This document shows positions 9,423 through 10,758 of a DNA stretch of 10,758 nt, in pieces. Below the pieces are notes generated by a model, which saw only the letters and a program-made list of their open reading frames with translations, did not search any database and had not been told where the DNA came from. The stretch's first letter is position 1. The number at the start of each line of letters is the position of its first letter. The stretch is from Pseudomonadota bacterium. GTDB lineage: Bacteria; Pseudomonadota; Alphaproteobacteria; Acetobacterales; Acetobacteraceae. The position numbers and the translations under genes were made by a program. The DNA lies in assembly GCA_021805485.1 (NCBI GenBank), contig JAJZFF010000542.1, forward strand, positions 1 to 10,758, given 5' to 3'.

Positions 9423-10592
9423 ATGACCACCACCGCCATCACCGGCTGGGCACACACGCACTTCGGCAAGTCCGACAGCCCCGATCTCGAGGATCTCCTG
9501 GCCGAGGCCGCCACCGGCGCCATCGCCCATGCCGGGATCGGCCCGAACGAGATCGACGCCGTGTTCGTCGGCAATTTCAACAACGGCTTCACGAAGCAGG
9601 ATTTCCCCTCCTCCCTGCCGATGCAGGCCATTCCCGAACTCCGCTTCAAGCCGGCGACGCGCTATGAAAACGCCTGCGCCTCCGGCTCCGCCGCCATCCA
9701 TGCGGCGCGGGATTTCATCGCCGCCGGCCGCGGCCGCATCGCGCTCGTGCTCGGCGGCGAGAAAATGACCGCCTGCCCCAAGGAGCAGGTCGGCGAAAAC
9801 CTGCTCGGCGCCTGCTACCGCCGCGAGGAGGGCGACATCCAGGCCGGGTTCGCCGGCGTGTTCGGCCGCATCGCCGAGAGCTATTTCCAGCGTTTCGGCG
9901 ACCAGTCCGACGCCCTGGCCGCGATCGCCGCGAAGAACCACCGCAACGGCGTCGACAATCCCTATGCGCAGATGCGCCGCGATCTTGGCTTCGAGTTCTG
10001 CCGCCGTGAATCGGAAAAAAATCCTATCGTCGCCGGCCCGCTCAAGCGCACCGACTGCTCGCTGGTCAGTGACGGCGCCGCGGCAATCATTCTCACCGAC
10101 GAGCATACCGCCCGCGTCCTTCCCCAGGCGGTGCGCTTCCGCGCCGCCGCCCATGTGAATGATTTCCTACCGCTCTCCCGCCGCGACCCGACCCGTTTCG
10201 AGGCCGGCGAGCGCGCCTGGGCGCAAGCATTCGCCGAAGCCGGCCTCACGCTCGACGACTTGTCCTTCATCGAGACGCATGACTGCTTCACCATCGCCGA
10301 ACTGATCGAATACGAGGCGATGGGCCTCGCCCCGCGCGGCCAGGGCGCGCGCGCCGTGTTGGAGGGCCTCACCGCCCCCGACGGGCGGCTGCCGGTCAAC
10401 CGCTCCGGCGGGCTGAAATCCAAGGGCCACCCGGTCGGCGCCACCGGCGTGTCGATGCATGTGATGGCGGCGATGCAGCTCACCGGCACGGCGGGCGACA
10501 TGCAGCTCCCCCGCGCCGACCTCGCCGGCATCTACAACATGGGCGGCGCCGGGGTCGCCAATTATGTCTCGATCCTTGAGCGCCTGAATTGA
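9423..10592 (+). CDS. Thiolase-family protein (SCP2-thiolase type acetyl-CoA acetyltransferase)
   Basis: A 389-residue soluble enzyme of the thiolase superfamily. The acyl-accepting cysteine is C85 (ENACASGSA). The HDCF motif at 286-289, typical of the SCP2 branch, supplies C288, and H336 lies in SKGHPVGATG. The C-terminal motif reads MGGAGVANY without the CxG cysteine of classical thiolases. In SCP2 thiolases the HDCF cysteine is thought to take that role, so the enzyme can still be active in CoA-dependent thiolysis or condensation of 3-ketoacyl-CoA. The start is supported by GAGGAG 6 nt upstream. It has no beta-oxidation partner in the window: dnaE lies upstream, and a convergent gene follows. 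Many such stand-alone thiolases pair with a small DUF35/OB-fold protein, which is not seen here. The substrate is unknown; steroid, branched or short-chain acyl-CoA are possible. Confidence 0.9.
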   Translation: MTTTAITGWAHTHFGKSDSPDLEDLLAEAATGAIAHAGIGPNEIDAVFVGNFNNGFTKQDFPSSLPMQAIPELRFKPATRYENACASGSAAIHAARDFIAAGRGRIALVLGGEKMTACPKEQVGENLLGACYRREEGDIQAGFAGVFGRIAESYFQRFGDQSDALAAIAAKNHRNGVDNPYAQMRRDLGFEFCRRESEKNPIVAGPLKRTDCSLVSDGAAAIILTDEHTARVLPQAVRFRAAAHVNDFLPLSRRDPTRFEAGERAWAQAFAEAGLTLDDLSFIETHDCFTIAELIEYEAMGLAPRGQGARAVLEGLTAPDGRLPVNRSGGLKSKGHPVGATGVSMHVMAAMQLTGTAGDMQLPRADLAGIYNMGGAGVANYVSILERLN

Positions 10593-10616
10593 CCGCCTGA
10601 AACGAGCGGCGCCGCC

Positions 10617-10648
10617 GCTCCTGATTCGCCACTCGGCGGGTCAGGAGC
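10617..10648. terminator. Hairpin between convergent genes
   Basis: GCTCCTGA (10617-10624) pairs with TCAGGAGC (10641-10648), continues through two G-T wobbles and CGCC/GGCG, and closes on an ACTC loop. This gives an unbroken 14-bp stem. It lies 24 nt after the thiolase stop and 15 nt beyond the stop of the opposing gene, so it could serve both. Neither strand has a T-run directly after the stem, so it is not canonical. Confidence 0.6.
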
Positions 10649-10663
10649 AGCGGGAGTAAAAAA

Positions 10664-10758
10664 TCAGCCGCGGCCGACGAAGGGCATGTTGGTCGCCATC
10701 ACGGTGACGAACAGCGCGTTGGCATCCGCCGGCAATCCGGCCATGTAAACCAGCGTCC
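10664..10758 (-). CDS. Unidentified protein, last 30 codons (partial)
   Basis: On the minus strand a frame is open from the window edge to a TGA at 10664-10666. It encodes a 30-residue tail with sequence LVYMAGLPADANALFVT, then VMATNMPFVGRG. Codon third positions are strongly G/C, as in the other genes here, and the frame ends just before a hairpin, which is how a real gene end would look. The hydrophobic character is mild. I do not recognise the family, and most of the gene lies outside the window. It converges on the thiolase gene. Confidence 0.5.
   Translation of the reverse strand, partial: TLVYMAGLPADANALFVTVMATNMPFVGRG

Overview
GC-rich (estimated well above 60%) chromosomal DNA from an alphaproteobacterium. 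DnaE, the DgcB-like diguanylate cyclase N-terminus and the codon usage all point that way. DnaE looks most like those of Acetobacteraceae (Acidiphilium-type relatives), but that placement is recognition from memory, not a search. I see no RNA genes, mobile elements, CRISPR arrays or phage genes.

Layout. (1) 1-1893, minus strand: a two-gene unit with an AraC-family regulator (808-1893), followed after 21 nt by an APC-superfamily permease (1-786) that runs off the left edge. (2) 1894-2100: a divergent control region with several short inverted repeats, the clearest being an 8-bp TTGACATT/AATGTCAA pair. (3) 2101-4659, plus strand: a glutamine-synthetase-like gamma-glutamyl-amine ligase and, 6 nt later, an iron-type alcohol dehydrogenase, closed by a hairpin at 4667-4698. 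(4) 4808-5887: a soluble GGDEF protein. (5) 5920-9339: dnaE, the DNA polymerase III alpha subunit. (6) 9423-10592: an SCP2-type thiolase with its own likely promoter. (7) A hairpin at 10617-10648, then the last 30 codons of an unidentified minus-strand gene at the right edge.

How the genes may work together. Permease, AraC regulator, GS-like ligase and Fe-ADH form a divergent cluster that reads as a catabolic module for an amine, quite possibly an amino alcohol such as ethanolamine. In this reading the permease imports it, the ligase caps the amine with glutamate using ATP, and the dehydrogenase oxidises the free hydroxyl. An aldehyde dehydrogenase and a gamma-glutamyl hydrolase would be needed to finish and are not in the window. 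The ligase lacks the residues that serve ammonium in true glutamine synthetase, which supports an amine substrate, but the substrate itself is inferred. The diguanylate cyclase, dnaE and thiolase are unrelated neighbours.

Nothing here is clearly a novel class of system. The points most worth following up are the amine module, its candidate operator, the altered I-site in the diguanylate cyclase, and the stand-alone SCP2-type thiolase.
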